Below, in pieces: positions 1 to 11,722 of a stretch of 50,407 bases of DNA. Origin of the DNA: Kluyvera sichuanensis (GTDB taxonomy: Bacteria > Pseudomonadota > Gammaproteobacteria > Enterobacterales > Enterobacteriaceae); assembly GCF_014218705.1 (NCBI RefSeq), contig NZ_JABBJF010000034.1:1-50407 (forward strand). The letters run 5' to 3'. Positions within the stretch are counted from its first letter, which is position 1; the number at the start of each line of letters is the position of its first letter. The notes beneath the pieces are model-generated. The model did not search any database, was not told where the DNA came from, and was given only the letters and a program-made list of their open reading frames with translations. The translations under genes were made by a program, and so were the position numbers.

Positions 1-43
1 AATTGTTAAAGAGCAGTGCAACACGGCTTTCGCTCACTGTTGC
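1..43 (-). promoter_or_regulatory. rRNA operon leader boxB hairpin and boxA antitermination site
   Basis: On the minus strand the last bases before the window edge read TGCTCTTTAACAATT (1-15), the rrn boxA sequence bound by NusB/S10 for ribosomal antitermination. Just before it a GCAAC/GTTGC stem (18-43) is in the place of boxB. The rRNA operon itself therefore lies left of the window and is transcribed away from hemG, as rrnA is in E. coli. No part of the mature 16S gene is visible. Confidence 0.93.
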
Positions 44-53
44 GAGGTGGCGT

Positions 54-81
54 ATATTACGCTTTCCTCTTTCAGAGTCAA
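54..81 (-). promoter_or_regulatory. rRNA operon promoter P2
   Basis: Minus-strand -35 TTGACT (76-81) and -10 TAATAT (54-59) are separated by 16 bp. Sequence and spacing match the known rrn P2 promoter, and it lies immediately upstream of boxB/boxA. Confidence 0.88.
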
Positions 82-105
82 GCGTTTAATTTCGCTTTTC
101 TCTAT

Positions 106-127
106 CGAGATTCTCAGGAGAATCTCG
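106..127 (-). repeat. Conserved hairpin between rrn P1 and P2
   Basis: A perfect 10-bp inverted repeat (CGAGATTCTC / GAGAATCTCG) with a 2-nt loop lies between the two rRNA promoters. E. coli rrn leaders carry a similar palindrome at the same place, so it is a normal part of the leader rather than a mobile repeat. Confidence 0.7.
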
Positions 128-173
128 CTGACCCGGCGGCTTGTTTGCCGTTGTTCCGTCTCAGTGGGGCCGC

Positions 174-201
174 ATTATAGGGAGTAATTGAGATCCCGCA
201 A
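174..201 (-). promoter_or_regulatory. rRNA operon promoter P1 with AT-rich UP-like region
   Basis: The -10 hexamer TATAAT (174-179) is 16 bp from TTGCGG (196-201), the short spacing typical of rrn P1 promoters. An A/T-rich stretch at about 203-225 is in the UP-element position. The downstream transcript (GGAACAACGGCAAAC...) resembles the E. coli rrn leader. Fis sites would lie further upstream, towards the hemG 3' end; I did not resolve them. Confidence 0.85.
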
Positions 202-262
202 GCATAATTCTGAAAAAACTTTTCGTTCGCTCAATTTCCAGGCAATACGCCGAATTAGCGCC

Positions 263-796
263 CTATTTGCGCGAAAGTTGCGCTATTTCTTTGGCAAAAC
301 CGGCCACCTGCTCCCAGTCGGTATACACCACTTCTTTACTGGTATCCGTTTCACCGCCGGTCATCTTCATAATGAGGCGAATCATCACGCGGTCAAACCA
401 GCGGTAGCGAGGATATCTCAGTGCGCCCGCGAACACGCCACAGGCATCTGGCTGCCACGGAGAACGCAGCAGAAACTTGCGCGTGTAACTGTTGGTCTGC
501 GGAGAACGCTTCTCTGGTTTACGCGCCACCAGGTTTACGGCGAAAAACGCACTCGGTATTGCCTGCAGCGCCGCAGTGTGTTTTTTTACAAAACGGTCGA
601 GCGCAGGATGGAAATGACCGTAGCGAATCGAAGCACCAATCACTACCCGGTCATACAGCTGCCAATCAATACTTTCCGTACGGTTCAGGTTCACCATCGC
701 GGTATCAATACCCTGCTCACTCAGTTGCGAGCAGAGATAGGCTGCAATTTCACGCGTCTGCCCATCACGGGTAGAAAAGAGCATTAATGTTTTCAA
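263..796 (-). CDS. hemG: HemG, menaquinone-dependent protoporphyrinogen IX dehydrogenase
   Basis: Oxidises protoporphyrinogen IX to protoporphyrin IX late in haem synthesis, passing electrons to quinones at the inner membrane. The 177-residue product is a long-chain flavodoxin: the FMN phosphate loop [11 protein letters not shown] is at residues 8-18, and the family-specific long loop (around [13 protein letters not shown]) is present. E. coli HemG is about 181 residues. The start codon is TTG (minus strand, ending at 796) behind AGGAG with 6-nt spacing; the next ATG is only four codons in. It follows trkH by 12 bp, and the rrn promoter lies just beyond its stop, the arrangement seen at E. 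coli rrnA. Confidence 0.95.
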   Translation of the reverse strand: MKTLMLFSTRDGQTREIAAYLCSQLSEQGIDTAMVNLNRTESIDWQLYDRVVIGASIRYGHFHPALDRFVKKHTAALQAIPSAFFAVNLVARKPEKRSPQTNSYTRKFLLRSPWQPDACGVFAGALRYPRYRWFDRVMIRLIMKMTGGETDTSKEVVYTDWEQVAGFAKEIAQLSRK

Positions 797-808
797 CGCT
801 GACTCCTG

Positions 809-2260
809 TTATTCGCGCCAGAATGTTGGGGTAAACAACACCAGCAGCGTAAAGACTTCAAGACGACCAAACAGCATGTTCGCAATCAGGATCCACTTCG
901 CCACTGGATTCATGCTGGCAAAGTTATCCGCCACCACGCCCAACCCAGGACCGAGGTTATTCAGCGTCGCCACGACGGAGGCGAACGCCGAGAAGTCATC
1001 CACGCCGGTGGCGATAATCGCCAGCATACTGATAATGAAAACCAGCGCATAGGCGGAGAAGAACCCCCATACCGCTTCGAGAATACGTTCCGGCAGCGCG
1101 CGGTTACCCAGCTTAATGCTGTAGACCGCATTCGGGTGAACAAGGCGCTTCAACTCACGGTTCCCCTGCTTGAACAGCAGCAGAATACGAATGACCTTCA
1201 AGCCACCGCCCGTTGAACCCGCACAGCCGCCGATGAAGGCCGAACATAAAAGAAGAACCGGCAGGAACAGCGGCCAGCGCGCAATGCTGTCGGTGGTGAA
1301 GCCCGCTGTCGTCGCCATCGAGACCACCTGGAAGAACGCCTGGTTCAGCGTCGTCACCGCCGAGCTATAGATGTCATGGAACCACAGCACCAGGGTACAG
1401 ATAACCACGAGCGTCAGTTGCACGCCAATAAACATGCGGAATTCCGGATCACGCCAGTACACCTTCAGGCTGCGCCCGCTTAATAAAGAGAAGTGCAGGC
1501 CGTAGTTACAGCCGGAGATCAGCAGGAAGATAGCAATAATGGTGTTGATGGTGGGACTATTAAAGAAACCAACGCTGGCATCATGAGTGGAGAAGCCGCC
1601 GATGGCGATGGTCGCAAAGCTGTGTCCAATCGCATCGAACGCGGGCATTCCGGCAAACCACAGCGCCAGCGCGCAGGCTACCGTCAGCAGCACATAGATA
1701 AGCCACAGCGTTTTCGCTGTTTCGGCAATTCGCGGGCGCATCTTATTGTCTTTCAGCGGCCCGGGCATTTCTGCTCGATATAGCTGCATCCCACCGACGC
1801 CAAGGATAGGCAGGATAGCTACCGCCAGCACAATGATCCCCATACCGCCGAACCACTGCAGCATCTGTCGATAGAAGAGGATAGCGTGAGGTAATGAATC
1901 CAGCCCCACCAGCGTAGTCGCCCCGGTGGTCGTTAAACCCGAGAACGATTCAAAGAACGCATCGGTAACCGTCAGGTTCGGCTGTTCGGAGAAGATAAAC
2001 GGTAGCGCACCCACGCTGCCCAGCACCGTCCAGAACAGGACGACGATCAGAAAGCCCTCACGGGATTTCAGTTCACCCTTCTCCCGGCGGTTCGGCCACC
2101 ACAGCAGCGAACCAATCACCAGCGCAACAAAAAAGGTTTGAGTAAATGCGCGCCCGGCGCCATCGCGGTAAATCAGAGCCACCAATCCCGGGAGGATCAT
2201 TGTCCCCGAGAATAAGATGACCAGAAGTCCAACAATTCGAGTAATGGCACGAAAATGCAT
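809..2260 (-). CDS. trkH: TrkH, low-affinity potassium uptake channel subunit
   Basis: Membrane subunit of the Trk potassium importer, partner of the cytoplasmic NAD-binding ring protein TrkA. The 483 residues contain the four membrane-pore-membrane repeats of the SKT family. Filter-type segments are visible: TTTGATTL near residue 110, GGFSTHDAS near 222, TAGFTTDS near 320 and NNLGPGLG near 437. Length equals the E. coli protein. It sits 42 bp after yigZ and 12 bp before hemG, all on the minus strand, so pepQ-yigZ-trkH-hemG probably forms one transcription unit. Confidence 0.96.
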   Translation of the reverse strand: MHFRAITRIVGLLVILFSGTMILPGLVALIYRDGAGRAFTQTFFVALVIGSLLWWPNRREKGELKSREGFLIVVLFWTVLGSVGALPFIFSEQPNLTVTDAFFESFSGLTTTGATTLVGLDSLPHAILFYRQMLQWFGGMGIIVLAVAILPILGVGGMQLYRAEMPGPLKDNKMRPRIAETAKTLWLIYVLLTVACALALWFAGMPAFDAIGHSFATIAIGGFSTHDASVGFFNSPTINTIIAIFLLISGCNYGLHFSLLSGRSLKVYWRDPEFRMFIGVQLTLVVICTLVLWFHDIYSSAVTTLNQAFFQVVSMATTAGFTTDSIARWPLFLPVLLLCSAFIGGCAGSTGGGLKVIRILLLFKQGNRELKRLVHPNAVYSIKLGNRALPERILEAVWGFFSAYALVFIISMLAIIATGVDDFSAFASVVATLNNLGPGLGVVADNFASMNPVAKWILIANMLFGRLEVFTLLVLFTPTFWRE

Positions 2261-2302
2261 TTCCGGCGCGTCCTTTGATAATCAAAAAAGTCAGGAGGGG
2301 GA

Positions 2303-2917
2303 TTATTCGTCAATCGCTAACAATTGCAATGAACCACGACTAAAATCCGCCAGTCTCGCGGAAAAATCATGCACTTTTGCCTGCGGAAGCGCGATACGGA
2401 GCTGAACCGACGCCTGATAATCGCTGGCAACAATCTGCCCGGCATATTGCCCAACCAACGATTCGATACCCGCGAGCTGCCCGTATTCACATAACAGAGT
2501 ATATTCGGTTAACGGCGTTTTGATCTGCGTTGTCAGCAGATTGAGCGCCTGCTGTACGCCGCCACCGTAGGCTTTTACCAGCCCGCCAGTGCCTAACAAG
2601 ATGCCGCCGTAGTAGCGAACCACTACGGCGGTAATTTCACCGACGCCACTGCCCATCAGCTGAGCCAGCATCGGCTTACCGGCCGTTCCCGCCGGTTCAC
2701 CATCGTCTGAGAAGCCAAGCTGCTGCGAGTCATCCGGCCTGCCCGCGACCCACGCCACGCAGTGGTGGCGGGCATCCGGGTGATCGGCGCGAACCGACTC
2801 AACGAACGCTTTCGCCGCCGCTACCCCGTTGGTGTGCGCCAACAGGGTGATAAAACGGCTCTTCTTTATCTCTTCAACGAAGGTGACCGGCTCGGCCGGT
2901 ATTCGCCAGCTTTCCAT
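2303..2917 (-). CDS. yigZ: YigZ, IMPACT-family protein
   Basis: A 204-residue member of the UPF0029/IMPACT family. The N-terminal domain carries the family signature around DDGEPAGTAGKP (residues about 70-81), followed by a C-terminal DUF1949 ferredoxin-like domain. The eukaryotic relative IMPACT modulates GCN2 signalling; the bacterial role is not firmly settled. The start codon overlaps the pepQ stop by one base (TAATG), so the two are likely translationally coupled. Confidence 0.93.
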   Translation of the reverse strand: MESWRIPAEPVTFVEEIKKSRFITLLAHTNGVAAAKAFVESVRADHPDARHHCVAWVAGRPDDSQQLGFSDDGEPAGTAGKPMLAQLMGSGVGEITAVVVRYYGGILLGTGGLVKAYGGGVQQALNLLTTQIKTPLTEYTLLCEYGQLAGIESLVGQYAGQIVASDYQASVQLRIALPQAKVHDFSARLADFSRGSLQLLAIDE

Positions 2918-4248
2918 TACGCCAGTTTCAGGTCACGCGTCATGTTTTCGATATTGTTCTCGTGGATAACCACGTTATCTTCAATACGAATGCCGCCAAA
3001 TGGCTTCAGCGCTTCAATTTTCTGCCAGTTGAAGTGCTTGCTGAACTGACCTTCACGCCACGGCGCGAGCAGAGACTCAATAAAGTAGATGCCCGGTTCG
3101 ATGGTCAACACCATGCCCGGTTGCAGCACGCGAGTGCAGCGCAGGTACGGGTATTTAGACGGTGCGGCCAGATGCGTGCCGGTGTCATCCTGCATAAAGC
3201 CGGCAACGTCATGCACCTGCAGGCCCAGCGGATGACCAATACCGTGCGGCATAAACGGCCCGGTCAGGTCATTGTCGACCATCGCTTCTTCGCTCATGTC
3301 GGTCACGATCTGATGCTTACGCAGCAGTTTGGCAATACGCTGGTGGAACTGGATGTGGTAATCCACGTAGCTGGTGCCCGCCTTCATGGTGGCAATCAGC
3401 GCCAGCTGTTCGGTATTCACGTCTTTAATGAGCTGCGCAAAGTCGTTGTCGCTGTGCGCCGCCCAGGTACGGGTGAGGTCAGCGGCATAACCGTTGTACT
3501 CTGCTCCAGCATCCAGCAGGAAACTGCGGATTTCAGACGGCGCGCGGTGATCCAGCTTGGTGTAGTGCAGCACGGATGCATGCTCATTCAGCGCCACGAT
3601 ATTGCCGTAAGGCACATCGGTATCGCGATGACCGGTGGCTGTCAGGTAAGCCTGGTTAATATCAAACTCGCTCATGCCGGAACGGAAAGCTTCTTCCGCC
3701 GCACGATGGCCGTTCACCGCCATCTTCTGCGCTTCGCGCATACAGGCCAGCTCGTAATCGGTTTTATAGGCGCGATAGTAGTGCAGGTAGTCAATCACCC
3801 CTTTCGGGTTGATGTTGTTCGCGGCAATGCCTAAGCCCAGCGCACGCTCCGGAACCGGACCGATATAGCCAATGTTGCCGCGCGCAGCGGGCAGCTGGCT
3901 GCCAATGCCATCTGCTTTTGGCAGCGCAATGACTTCAACGTCTTCCGTCCAGAACGAGGTCGGCAGTGGCTCAACGTTGTGCCAGTAGTCCACCGGCAGA
4001 TAGAACCACAGCTTAGGTTTGTTGACGCCATCTACCAGCAGCCAGCAGTTTGGTACTTGAGTAACCGGCACCCAGGCTTTGAACTGCGGGTTGACCTTGA
4101 ATGGGTACGCGTGGTCATCCAGAAAAACATTCATCAGCTCGCCAGAGTGGATAAGCAGCGCATCAAGCTTGAAACGGTCGAGTGCGTTACGTGCCCGCTC
4201 TTGTAAGGTAACAATATGATTTTTATAGAGTGCGGCCAGTGATTCCAT
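2917..4248 (-). CDS. pepQ: PepQ, Xaa-Pro dipeptidase (prolidase)
   Basis: Cytoplasmic metallopeptidase that hydrolyses dipeptides with C-terminal proline. The 443 residues show the creatinase-type N-terminal domain and the pita-bread catalytic fold. Dinuclear metal ligands can be read in [19 protein letters not shown] (two Asp), [13 protein letters not shown] (His), TIEPGIYF (Glu) and [10 protein letters not shown] (Glu). It is divergent from fadB, with the intergenic region at 4249-4439 serving both, and is translationally coupled to yigZ. Confidence 0.96.
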   Translation of the reverse strand: MESLAALYKNHIVTLQERARNALDRFKLDALLIHSGELMNVFLDDHAYPFKVNPQFKAWVPVTQVPNCWLLVDGVNKPKLWFYLPVDYWHNVEPLPTSFWTEDVEVIALPKADGIGSQLPAARGNIGYIGPVPERALGLGIAANNINPKGVIDYLHYYRAYKTDYELACMREAQKMAVNGHRAAEEAFRSGMSEFDINQAYLTATGHRDTDVPYGNIVALNEHASVLHYTKLDHRAPSEIRSFLLDAGAEYNGYAADLTRTWAAHSDNDFAQLIKDVNTEQLALIATMKAGTSYVDYHIQFHQRIAKLLRKHQIVTDMSEEAMVDNDLTGPFMPHGIGHPLGLQVHDVAGFMQDDTGTHLAAPSKYPYLRCTRVLQPGMVLTIEPGIYFIESLLAPWREGQFSKHFNWQKIEALKPFGGIRIEDNVVIHENNIENMTRDLKLA

Positions 4249-4396
4249 TATTTACCCTTCTGATTTTTTTACCCTTTAGTCACCGCATATTAGCACACCT
4301 CTCCCACCCTGCGTGATTTCCGCCGGACGTGATCCGACCAGCAAATATTTAAAGTCTTATTTGCATTTATTTAACACAAAATACACACTCCTGATT

Positions 4397-4413
4397 ATCT
4401 GGTATGACCAGAT
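4397..4413 (+). promoter_or_regulatory. FadR operator of fadBA
   Basis: ATCTGGTATGACCAGAT is a 17-bp palindrome matching the FadR consensus (CTGGTNNGACCAG core). It lies 27 bp upstream of the fadB start, as in E. coli where the operator sits just downstream of the transcription start. FadR represses fadBA until long-chain acyl-CoA releases it. Confidence 0.93.
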
Positions 4414-4439
4414 AACTTTGCTGGATTCAGGAGACTGAC

Positions 4440-6629
4440 ATGCTCTACAAAGGCGACACCCTGTACCTCAACTGGCTGGAAGATGGCATTGCCGAACTGG
4501 TGTTCGATGCCCCTGGCTCAGTTAACAAATTAGATACCGCAACCGTAGCCAGCCTCGGCCAGGCGCTCGACGTCCTCGAAAAACAAAAAGAGCTGAAGGG
4601 GCTGCTGCTGCGCTCTGAAAAGGCGGCCTTTATTGTCGGCGCGGATATCACCGAATTCCTTTCACTGTTCCTGGTGCCAGAAGAACAGTTTAGCCAGTGG
4701 CTGCACTTCGCCAACAGCGTCTTCAACCGTCTGGAAGATTTGCCGGTCCCCACCATTTCTGCCGTCAACGGCTATGCGCTGGGCGGCGGGTGCGAATGCG
4801 TGCTGGCCACTGACTACCGTCTGGCAACGCCAGATCTGCGTATCGGCCTGCCGGAAACCAAGCTGGGAATCATGCCAGGCTTCGGCGGCTCGGTTCGTAT
4901 GCCTCGCCTGCTGGGTGCCGATAGCGCGCTGGAAATCATCGCCGCCGGTAAAGATGTCGGTGCCGATCAGGCGCTGAAGATTGGCCTGGTGGACGGTGTC
5001 GTTAAGCAGGAAAAACTGGTCGATGGCGCGCTGGCGGTACTGCGTCAGGCGATTAATGGCGACCTCGACTGGAAAGCCAAGCGTCAGCCGAAGCTTGAAC
5101 CGCTGAAGCTCAGCAAGATTGAAGCCACCATGAGCTTCTCTATCGCCAAAGCGATGGTGATGCAAACGGCGGGCAAACACTACCCGGCGCCGATCACGGC
5201 GGTGAAAACGATTGAAGCCGCGGCGCGCTTTGGCCGTGAAGAAGCGCTCAATCTGGAAAACAAAAGCTTTGTTCCACTGGCCCACTCCAATGAGGCCCGT
5301 GCGCTGGTCGGTATTTTCCTCAACGACCAATACGTAAAAGGCCAGGCGAAGAAACTGACCAAACACATCGAACCGCCAAAACATGCCGCCGTACTCGGTG
5401 CGGGCATCATGGGTGGCGGGATCGCTTACCAGTCCGCCTGGAAAGGCGTGCCGGTGATTATGAAGGATATAAATGAAAAGTCGCTGACCCTCGGCATGAC
5501 CGAAGCCAGCAAGCTGCTCAACAAACAGCTTGAGCGCGGCAAAATCAACGGTCTGAAGCTGGCAAGCGTGATTTCAACCATTCAGCCGACGCTGGAGTAC
5601 ACCGGTTTCGACCGTGTTGATGTGGTCGTTGAAGCCGTAGTGGAAAATCCGAAGGTGAAAAAAGCAGTACTGGCAGAAACCGAGCAGAAAGTACGCCCGG
5701 ATACCGTGCTGGCTTCTAACACCTCGACCATTCCCATCGGTGAGCTGGCCGATGCGCTGGAGCGCCCGGAGAACTTCTGCGGCATGCACTTCTTCAACCC
5801 GGTGCACCGTATGCCGCTGGTCGAAATCATCCGCGGTAAGAAAACCTCAGAAAGCACCATTGCGAAAGTGGTCGCCTGGGCAAGCCAGATGGGCAAAACG
5901 CCTATCGTGGTGAACGACTGCCCTGGCTTCTTCGTTAACCGCGTGCTGTTCCCATACTTTGCCGGCTTCAGCCAATTGCTGCGCGACGGCGCGGACTTCC
6001 GCAAGGTTGATAAGGTAATGGAGAAACAGTTCGGTTGGCCAATGGGCCCAGCTTACCTGCTCGACGTAGTGGGTATTGATACCGCGCACCACGCACAGGC
6101 GGTCATGGCCGCCGGTTTCCCGCAGCGTATGCAGAAAGATTATCGCGACGCTATCGATGCGCTGTTCGAGGCAAGCCGTTACGGCCAGAAAAATGGCCTG
6201 GGCTTCTGGCGTTATAAAGAAGACAGCAAGGGCAAGCCGAAGAAGGAAGAAGATTCAGCGGTCGATAGCCTGCTGACAGACGTTAGCCAGCCGAAGCGCG
6301 ATTTCAGCGACGACGAGATTATTGCCCGTATGATGATCCCGATGGTCAACGAAGTGGTGCGCTGCCTGGAAGAAGGTATCATCGCCAGCCCGGCAGAAGC
6401 CGATATGGCGCTGGTCTACGGCCTGGGCTTCCCTCCGTTCCACGGCGGTGCATTCCGCTGGCTGGATACGCTCGGCAGCGCGAAGTACCTCGATATGGCG
6501 CAGCAGTACCAGCACCTCGGCCCGTTGTATGAAGTCCCGGCCGGCCTGCGCGACAAAGCGCGCCATAACGACGCGTATTATCCACCGGTTGAGCCAGCCC
6601 GCCCGGCTGGTGAGCTGAAGACGGCTTAA
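4440..6629 (+). CDS. fadB: FadB, fatty-acid oxidation complex alpha subunit
   Basis: Multifunctional enzyme of aerobic beta-oxidation: enoyl-CoA hydratase/isomerase (N-terminal half) and L-3-hydroxyacyl-CoA dehydrogenase (C-terminal half), in a heterotetramer with FadA. The hydratase glutamates are in [11 protein letters not shown] (E119 region) and [15 protein letters not shown] (E139 region). The dehydrogenase NAD loop [12 protein letters not shown] is near residue 318, and the catalytic His is in [12 protein letters not shown] near 450. Length 729 equals E. coli FadB. The ATG at 4440 follows a CAGGAG site. fadA follows after 9 bp. Confidence 0.98.
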   Translation: MLYKGDTLYLNWLEDGIAELVFDAPGSVNKLDTATVASLGQALDVLEKQKELKGLLLRSEKAAFIVGADITEFLSLFLVPEEQFSQWLHFANSVFNRLEDLPVPTISAVNGYALGGGCECVLATDYRLATPDLRIGLPETKLGIMPGFGGSVRMPRLLGADSALEIIAAGKDVGADQALKIGLVDGVVKQEKLVDGALAVLRQAINGDLDWKAKRQPKLEPLKLSKIEATMSFSIAKAMVMQTAGKHYPAPITAVKTIEAAARFGREEALNLENKSFVPLAHSNEARALVGIFLNDQYVKGQAKKLTKHIEPPKHAAVLGAGIMGGGIAYQSAWKGVPVIMKDINEKSLTLGMTEASKLLNKQLERGKINGLKLASVISTIQPTLEYTGFDRVDVVVEAVVENPKVKKAVLAETEQKVRPDTVLASNTSTIPIGELADALERPENFCGMHFFNPVHRMPLVEIIRGKKTSESTIAKVVAWASQMGKTPIVVNDCPGFFVNRVLFPYFAGFSQLLRDGADFRKVDKVMEKQFGWPMGPAYLLDVVGIDTAHHAQAVMAAGFPQRMQKDYRDAIDALFEASRYGQKNGLGFWRYKEDSKGKPKKEEDSAVDSLLTDVSQPKRDFSDDEIIARMMIPMVNEVVRCLEEGIIASPAEADMALVYGLGFPPFHGGAFRWLDTLGSAKYLDMAQQYQHLGPLYEVPAGLRDKARHNDAYYPPVEPARPAGELKTA

Positions 6630-7800
<1,171 letters not shown>

Positions 7801-7802
<2 letters not shown>

Positions 7803-7829
7803 AAAACGCGCCCCGAAAGTCAGGGCGCG
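7801..7829 (-). terminator. Probable intrinsic terminator for fre transcript
   Basis: On the minus strand CGCGCCC and GGGGCGCG pair around a short loop and are followed by GTTTTTTA. The hairpin overlaps the last codons of fadA and would stop transcripts entering from fre/ubiD about 150 nt beyond the fre stop. Confidence 0.65.
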
Positions 7830-7944
7830 CAGTATATCGTTATTGTCGGCCAGGCAAGCGCAACGCCCCCGGCACCCATGCCAGAAAACAACGCACCGCG
7901 TTTTATCCAGCATGCAACCACAACAAAGTTTAGTTGCCGTTCTT

Positions 7945-7969
7945 CCCGCCTGTCAGGGGCGGGTTTTTT
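7945..7969 (+). terminator. Intrinsic terminator of fadBA
   Basis: CCCGCC (7945-7950) pairs with GGCGGG (7958-7963) across a 7-nt loop and is followed by six T residues. It lies 143 bp downstream of the fadA stop, just before the convergent fre gene. The stretch 7830-7944 between the two terminators shows no credible ORF. Confidence 0.85.
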
Positions 7970-7977
7970 ATTGCCTT

Positions 7978-8679
7978 TCAGATAAAGGCAAACGCATCGC
8001 CGAACAGACGATCTTCACGCGCCTGACGTTCGTTGCAGAACAGATCACGGGCAATTTTGGCCATTTCAAAACGACCGGCAATATAAATATCGTGGTTCGA
8101 CAGCGTACCGTAATCCTGCAGCACCGCCGTCAGCACGGTACCAGAGCGCCCGCGCCAATCCTCTTCCGGTTGCTCAACGACCGGCACCACACGCAGATTC
8201 GGGTGATTCACCGACAGCGCTTCCAGCTCAGAGAGATCGTACAGATGCTTCTCTTCACGGCCGCCCCAGTAAATCGCCACTTCGCGGTTCGGGTTTTGCG
8301 CCAGTGCGGTCAGCAGGATAGAACGGACGTAAGAGAACCCGGTACCGCCAGCAATCAGCACTAACGGACGATCGTCTTCTTCACGCAGCCAGGCTTCGCC
8401 GTGCGGGATATCGACAACCACTTCACGTTCTTTGAGGATACGATCCATCACCGCCATGGCGTACAGATTCAGTTCTGACGCGCCAATATGCAGCTCAATA
8501 AACGCCTTTTCATCCGGCGTAGAGGCCATGGAGAACGGACGTTTGTCGCGCTCATCCATCACCACCATCAGGTACTGCCCGGCACGAAATGAGAAGTCAG
8601 CTTCGGGTACTAAACGAACGCGATATACCGTATCGGTAATGGCGTCCACCGAGGTCACTTTACAGCTTAAGGTTGTCAT
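7978..8679 (-). CDS. fre: Fre, NAD(P)H-flavin reductase
   Basis: Reduces free flavins with NAD(P)H; the reduced flavin serves activation of ribonucleotide reductase, iron reduction and, in this context, probably supply of FMNH2 for UbiX/UbiD prenyl-FMN chemistry. The 233-residue ferredoxin-reductase fold shows the flavin-site motif RPFSMAS, the nucleotide loop [12 protein letters not shown] and the C-terminal end [11 protein letters not shown] chose the ATG at 8679, which has an AGGGAG site and gives the family length; the open frame extends 25 codons further upstream. ubiD precedes it on the same strand. Confidence 0.95.
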   Translation of the reverse strand: MTTLSCKVTSVDAITDTVYRVRLVPEADFSFRAGQYLMVVMDERDKRPFSMASTPDEKAFIELHIGASELNLYAMAVMDRILKEREVVVDIPHGEAWLREEDDRPLVLIAGGTGFSYVRSILLTALAQNPNREVAIYWGGREEKHLYDLSELEALSVNHPNLRVVPVVEQPEEDWRGRSGTVLTAVLQDYGTLSNHDIYIAGRFEMAKIARDLFCNERQAREDRLFGDAFAFI

Positions 8680-8766
8680 GCGCTCCCTCTGTCGGGTCTT
8701 TTCCTCATCACACTTCACGCTGCGGATGCGTTGTCCGCGGCGTGGAGGACTCAAAGGATATCATTA

Positions 8767-10245
8767 TCATTTATCGTCGGAGAAAATGGCCAGCTCGTCC
8801 CAGATTTCATCAATACGCGCCGTAACGGCGGGATCTTTCCTGATAGGACGGCCCCATTCGCGCTGGGTTTCCCCAGGCCATTTATTGGTGGCATCCAGGC
8901 CCATTTTCGACCCCAGGCCAGAAACCGGCGAGGCGAAATCCAGATAATCAATCGGCGTGTTCTCGACCAGAACCGTATCCCGTGCGGGATCCATTCGGGT
9001 GGTAATCGCCCATATCACATCGTTCCAGTCGCGTGCGTTGACGTCATCATCGCAGACAATCACGAATTTTGTGTACATAAACTGGCGTAAAAACGACCAT
9101 ACGCCCATCATTACGCGTTTTGCATGCCCCGCATACTGTTTTTTCATGGTGACGACGGCCAGGCGATAGGAACACCCTTCCGGCGGCAGGTAGAAATCAA
9201 CAATCTCCGGGAACTGTTTTTGCAGGATAGGCACGAAGACTTCGTTCAACGCCACGCCCAGCACCGCCGGCTCATCCGGTGGACGGCCGGTATAGGTGGA
9301 GTGATAAATAGCATCTTCACGCTGGGTAATATGCGTGACGGTAAAGACCGGGAAGCTATCCACTTCGTTGTAATAGCCGGTATGGTCGCCGTACGGGCCT
9401 TCCGGCGCCATCTCGCCAATCTCAATATACCCTTCAAGCACGATTTCCGCGCTGGCAGGCACTTCCAGATCGTTGGATATACACTTCACCACTTCCGTTT
9501 TGGTACCGCGCAGCAGGCCCGCGAAAGCATACTCGGAAAGCGTATCCGGCACCGGCGTCACCGCGCCCAGAATGGTCGCCGGATCGGCCCCAAGGGCAAC
9601 AGATACGGGGAAGCGTTCGCCCGGATGCGCCGCGCACCACTCCTGGAAATCCAGCGCGCCGCCGCGATGCGACAGCCAGCGCATAATCAGTTTGTTTTTG
9701 CCAATCACCTGCTGGCGATAGATACCCAGATTCTGCCGCTCTTTATGCGGGCCACGGGTTACCGTCAGACCCCAGGTGATCAGCGGTGCGGCATCTTCCG
9801 GCCAACAGGTCATCACCGGAATGCGGGACAAATCAACGTCATCGCCGGAGATAATCTTTTGCTGACAAGGGGCGCCGCGCAGGCGTTTGGTCGGCATGTT
9901 CAGCACCTGCTTGAACTGCGGCAGTTTATCGAACAGGTCGCGGAAACCTTTTGGCGGTTCAGGTTCTTTCAAAAAGGCTAAGAGTTTACCCACTTCACGC
10001 AGTGCGCTGACATCTTCCTGCCCCATCCCCATCGCAACGCGCTTGGGCGTACCGAACAGGTTGCAGAGCACCGGCATGTCATAACCTTTAGGATTTTCAA
10101 ACAGCAGCGCGGGGCCACCGGCACGCAGCGTGCGGTCGGCAATTTCGGTAATTTCCAGATGGGGATCAACCGGGAGGCTAATGCGCTTTAATTCGCCCTG
10201 CTGTTCAAGTAATGTCAGAAAGTCGCGTAGGTCATGGTATTTCAT
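8767..10245 (-). CDS. ubiD: UbiD, 4-hydroxy-3-polyprenylbenzoate decarboxylase
   Basis: Removes the carboxyl group from the octaprenyl-hydroxybenzoate intermediate of ubiquinone synthesis, using the prenylated FMN made by UbiX. The 492 residues (E. coli about 497) include the conserved stretches [19 protein letters not shown] and [10 protein letters not shown], and the C-terminal [12 protein letters not shown]. It stands divergent from rfaH and upstream of fre. A minus-strand TATACT at 10278-10283 may be its -10 box; no good -35 is visible. Confidence 0.96.
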   Translation of the reverse strand: MKYHDLRDFLTLLEQQGELKRISLPVDPHLEITEIADRTLRAGGPALLFENPKGYDMPVLCNLFGTPKRVAMGMGQEDVSALREVGKLLAFLKEPEPPKGFRDLFDKLPQFKQVLNMPTKRLRGAPCQQKIISGDDVDLSRIPVMTCWPEDAAPLITWGLTVTRGPHKERQNLGIYRQQVIGKNKLIMRWLSHRGGALDFQEWCAAHPGERFPVSVALGADPATILGAVTPVPDTLSEYAFAGLLRGTKTEVVKCISNDLEVPASAEIVLEGYIEIGEMAPEGPYGDHTGYYNEVDSFPVFTVTHITQREDAIYHSTYTGRPPDEPAVLGVALNEVFVPILQKQFPEIVDFYLPPEGCSYRLAVVTMKKQYAGHAKRVMMGVWSFLRQFMYTKFVIVCDDDVNARDWNDVIWAITTRMDPARDTVLVENTPIDYLDFASPVSGLGSKMGLDATNKWPGETQREWGRPIRKDPAVTARIDEIWDELAIFSDDK

Positions 10246-10407
10246 GGGGTAATTCTTGGCCTCCTGGTAAGCGCCCTAGTATACGGCGAATGGTCCTGTG
10301 ATGCTGTATTTTTGTTAAATTAGAGTAAATTTAAGCAGCGACATTCAACATCGCGCTTTAGCCCTACTTTTGTTATGCTTGCGCGCTAAACTTTGGGAAG
10401 AGTCATT

Positions 10408-10896
10408 ATGCAAGCCTGGTATTTACTGTATTGCAAGCGTGGGCAGCTTCAGCGTGCTCAGGAACATCTGGAACGGCAGGCCGTCAATTGCCTGACGCCA
10501 ATGATTACGCTTGAGAAAATGGTGCGCGGGAAGCGTACGTCGGTCAGTGAACCTCTATTCCCGAACTACCTGTTCGTCGAGTTTGATCCCGAAGTTATCC
10601 ATACGACGACCATCAACGCCACTCGCGGCGTCAGCCACTTTGTTCGTTTTGGTACGCAGCCGGCGACGGTATCACCTGAGGTGATTCACCAGCTATCCAT
10701 CTACCAACCTGACGATATTACCGACCCAGAAACGCCGTACCCAGGCGACAGCGTCGTCATTACCGAAGGGGCGTTCGAGGGACTTCAGGCTATCTTTTCC
10801 GAACCGGACGGAGAAGCGCGCTCCATGCTGCTGCTTAACCTGCTAAACAAACAAATTAAGCAGAGCGTCAAAAACACCGACTTCCGCAAAGCCTAA
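10408..10896 (+). CDS. rfaH: RfaH, operon-specific transcription antiterminator
   Basis: NusG paralogue recruited at ops elements to suppress pausing and Rho termination in long operons for LPS core, O-antigen, capsule and similar systems. The 162 residues have the NusG N-terminal domain ([18 protein letters not shown]) and the C-terminal KOW-like domain that switches between an alpha-helical and a beta fold. The ATG at 10408 follows GGGAAG and gives the E. coli length; an upstream TTG in frame is less likely. An extended -10 (TGTTATGCT, 10371-10379) could be its promoter. Its stop is one base away from the convergent tatD stop. Confidence 0.96.
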   Translation: MQAWYLLYCKRGQLQRAQEHLERQAVNCLTPMITLEKMVRGKRTSVSEPLFPNYLFVEFDPEVIHTTTINATRGVSHFVRFGTQPATVSPEVIHQLSIYQPDDITDPETPYPGDSVVITEGAFEGLQAIFSEPDGEARSMLLLNLLNKQIKQSVKNTDFRKA

Positions 10897-10897
10897 G

Positions 10898-11680
10898 CTA
10901 AAAGTGGATATTAAACAGCCGTCTGGCGTTATTGTCTGTGACGGCTTCCAGCCATTGCACCTCTTCACCCCGCCAACCGGCAACTCGTTCAAGAATATGC
11001 GTCACATAAGCCGGTTCATTGCGTCTTGATGCAGGCTTCGGGGTCATATCGCGCGGTAACAGATACGGCGCATCCGTCTCCAGCAGTAGCCTATCCGCCG
11101 GGATCATCGGCAGCAGCTCACGCAGCTCCAGCCCACGACGTTCATCACATACCCAGCCGGTAATACCAATCGACAATCCGCGATCGAGACACGCCTGCGC
11201 CTCATCCCGCGTTCCGGTAAAGCAGTGCAGCACGGCGCCAGGTAAATGGTCGAGCCACGGCTCCAGCAGAGTGAGAAAACGGTCATGCGCATCGCGGCAG
11301 TGCAGGAATACCGGCATTCCGAGCTCGGAAGCCATTGCCAGCTGTGCGGTAAACGCCGCTTCCTGTTCAGCCGGGGTAGAGAAGTTACGATTAAAATCGA
11401 GGCCACACTCGCCCACCGCCACTACCTCCGGCTTATTAACCAGCGTATAGATAGCCTCTGCCACTTCTGACGACCAGCTACTGGCGTCATGCGGATGTAC
11501 ACCGGCGGTGGACCAGCAGCAATCGAAGCGTTCAGCCAGCTGTTGCGCCGCTTTGCTTTCATGAAGGTTGGTGCCAGTTAACAGCATACCGTGTACACCG
11601 GCGGCGCGAGCGCGTGCCACCACGTCATCACGGTCGCGAGCAAACTGCGAACTGGTCAGATTGACCCCAATGTCAAACAT
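10898..11680 (-). CDS. tatD: TatD, metal-dependent DNase
   Basis: Amidohydrolase-fold 3'-5' exonuclease acting on DNA damage and DNA fragmentation; not needed for Tat transport despite the name. The 260-residue TIM barrel shows [18 protein letters not shown], the metal His in [11 protein letters not shown], and [11 protein letters not shown] near the C-terminus. The frame opens four codons earlier, but the third ATG at 11680 has GGGAG at 5-nt spacing and matches the E. coli start. It is the last gene of the tatABCD unit. Confidence 0.95.
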   Translation of the reverse strand: MFDIGVNLTSSQFARDRDDVVARARAAGVHGMLLTGTNLHESKAAQQLAERFDCCWSTAGVHPHDASSWSSEVAEAIYTLVNKPEVVAVGECGLDFNRNFSTPAEQEAAFTAQLAMASELGMPVFLHCRDAHDRFLTLLEPWLDHLPGAVLHCFTGTRDEAQACLDRGLSIGITGWVCDERRGLELRELLPMIPADRLLLETDAPYLLPRDMTPKPASRRNEPAYVTHILERVAGWRGEEVQWLEAVTDNNARRLFNIHF

Positions 11681-11722
11681 CATCACTCCCATATGACAAC
11701 CGCCCTGGCGGGCGGTTGGTGA

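Noticed and set aside
2962..3834. 290-codon plus-strand ORF opposite pepQ
   Set aside because: It is fully antisense to a clear prolidase gene, with His/Arg/Gln-rich shadow composition.
7830..7944. Possible small RNA between the fadA and fre terminators
   Set aside because: Two oppositely directed terminators flank a 115-bp gap, but no promoter with acceptable -35 and -10 spacing was found on either strand. It reads better as the 3' untranslated regions of the two convergent units.
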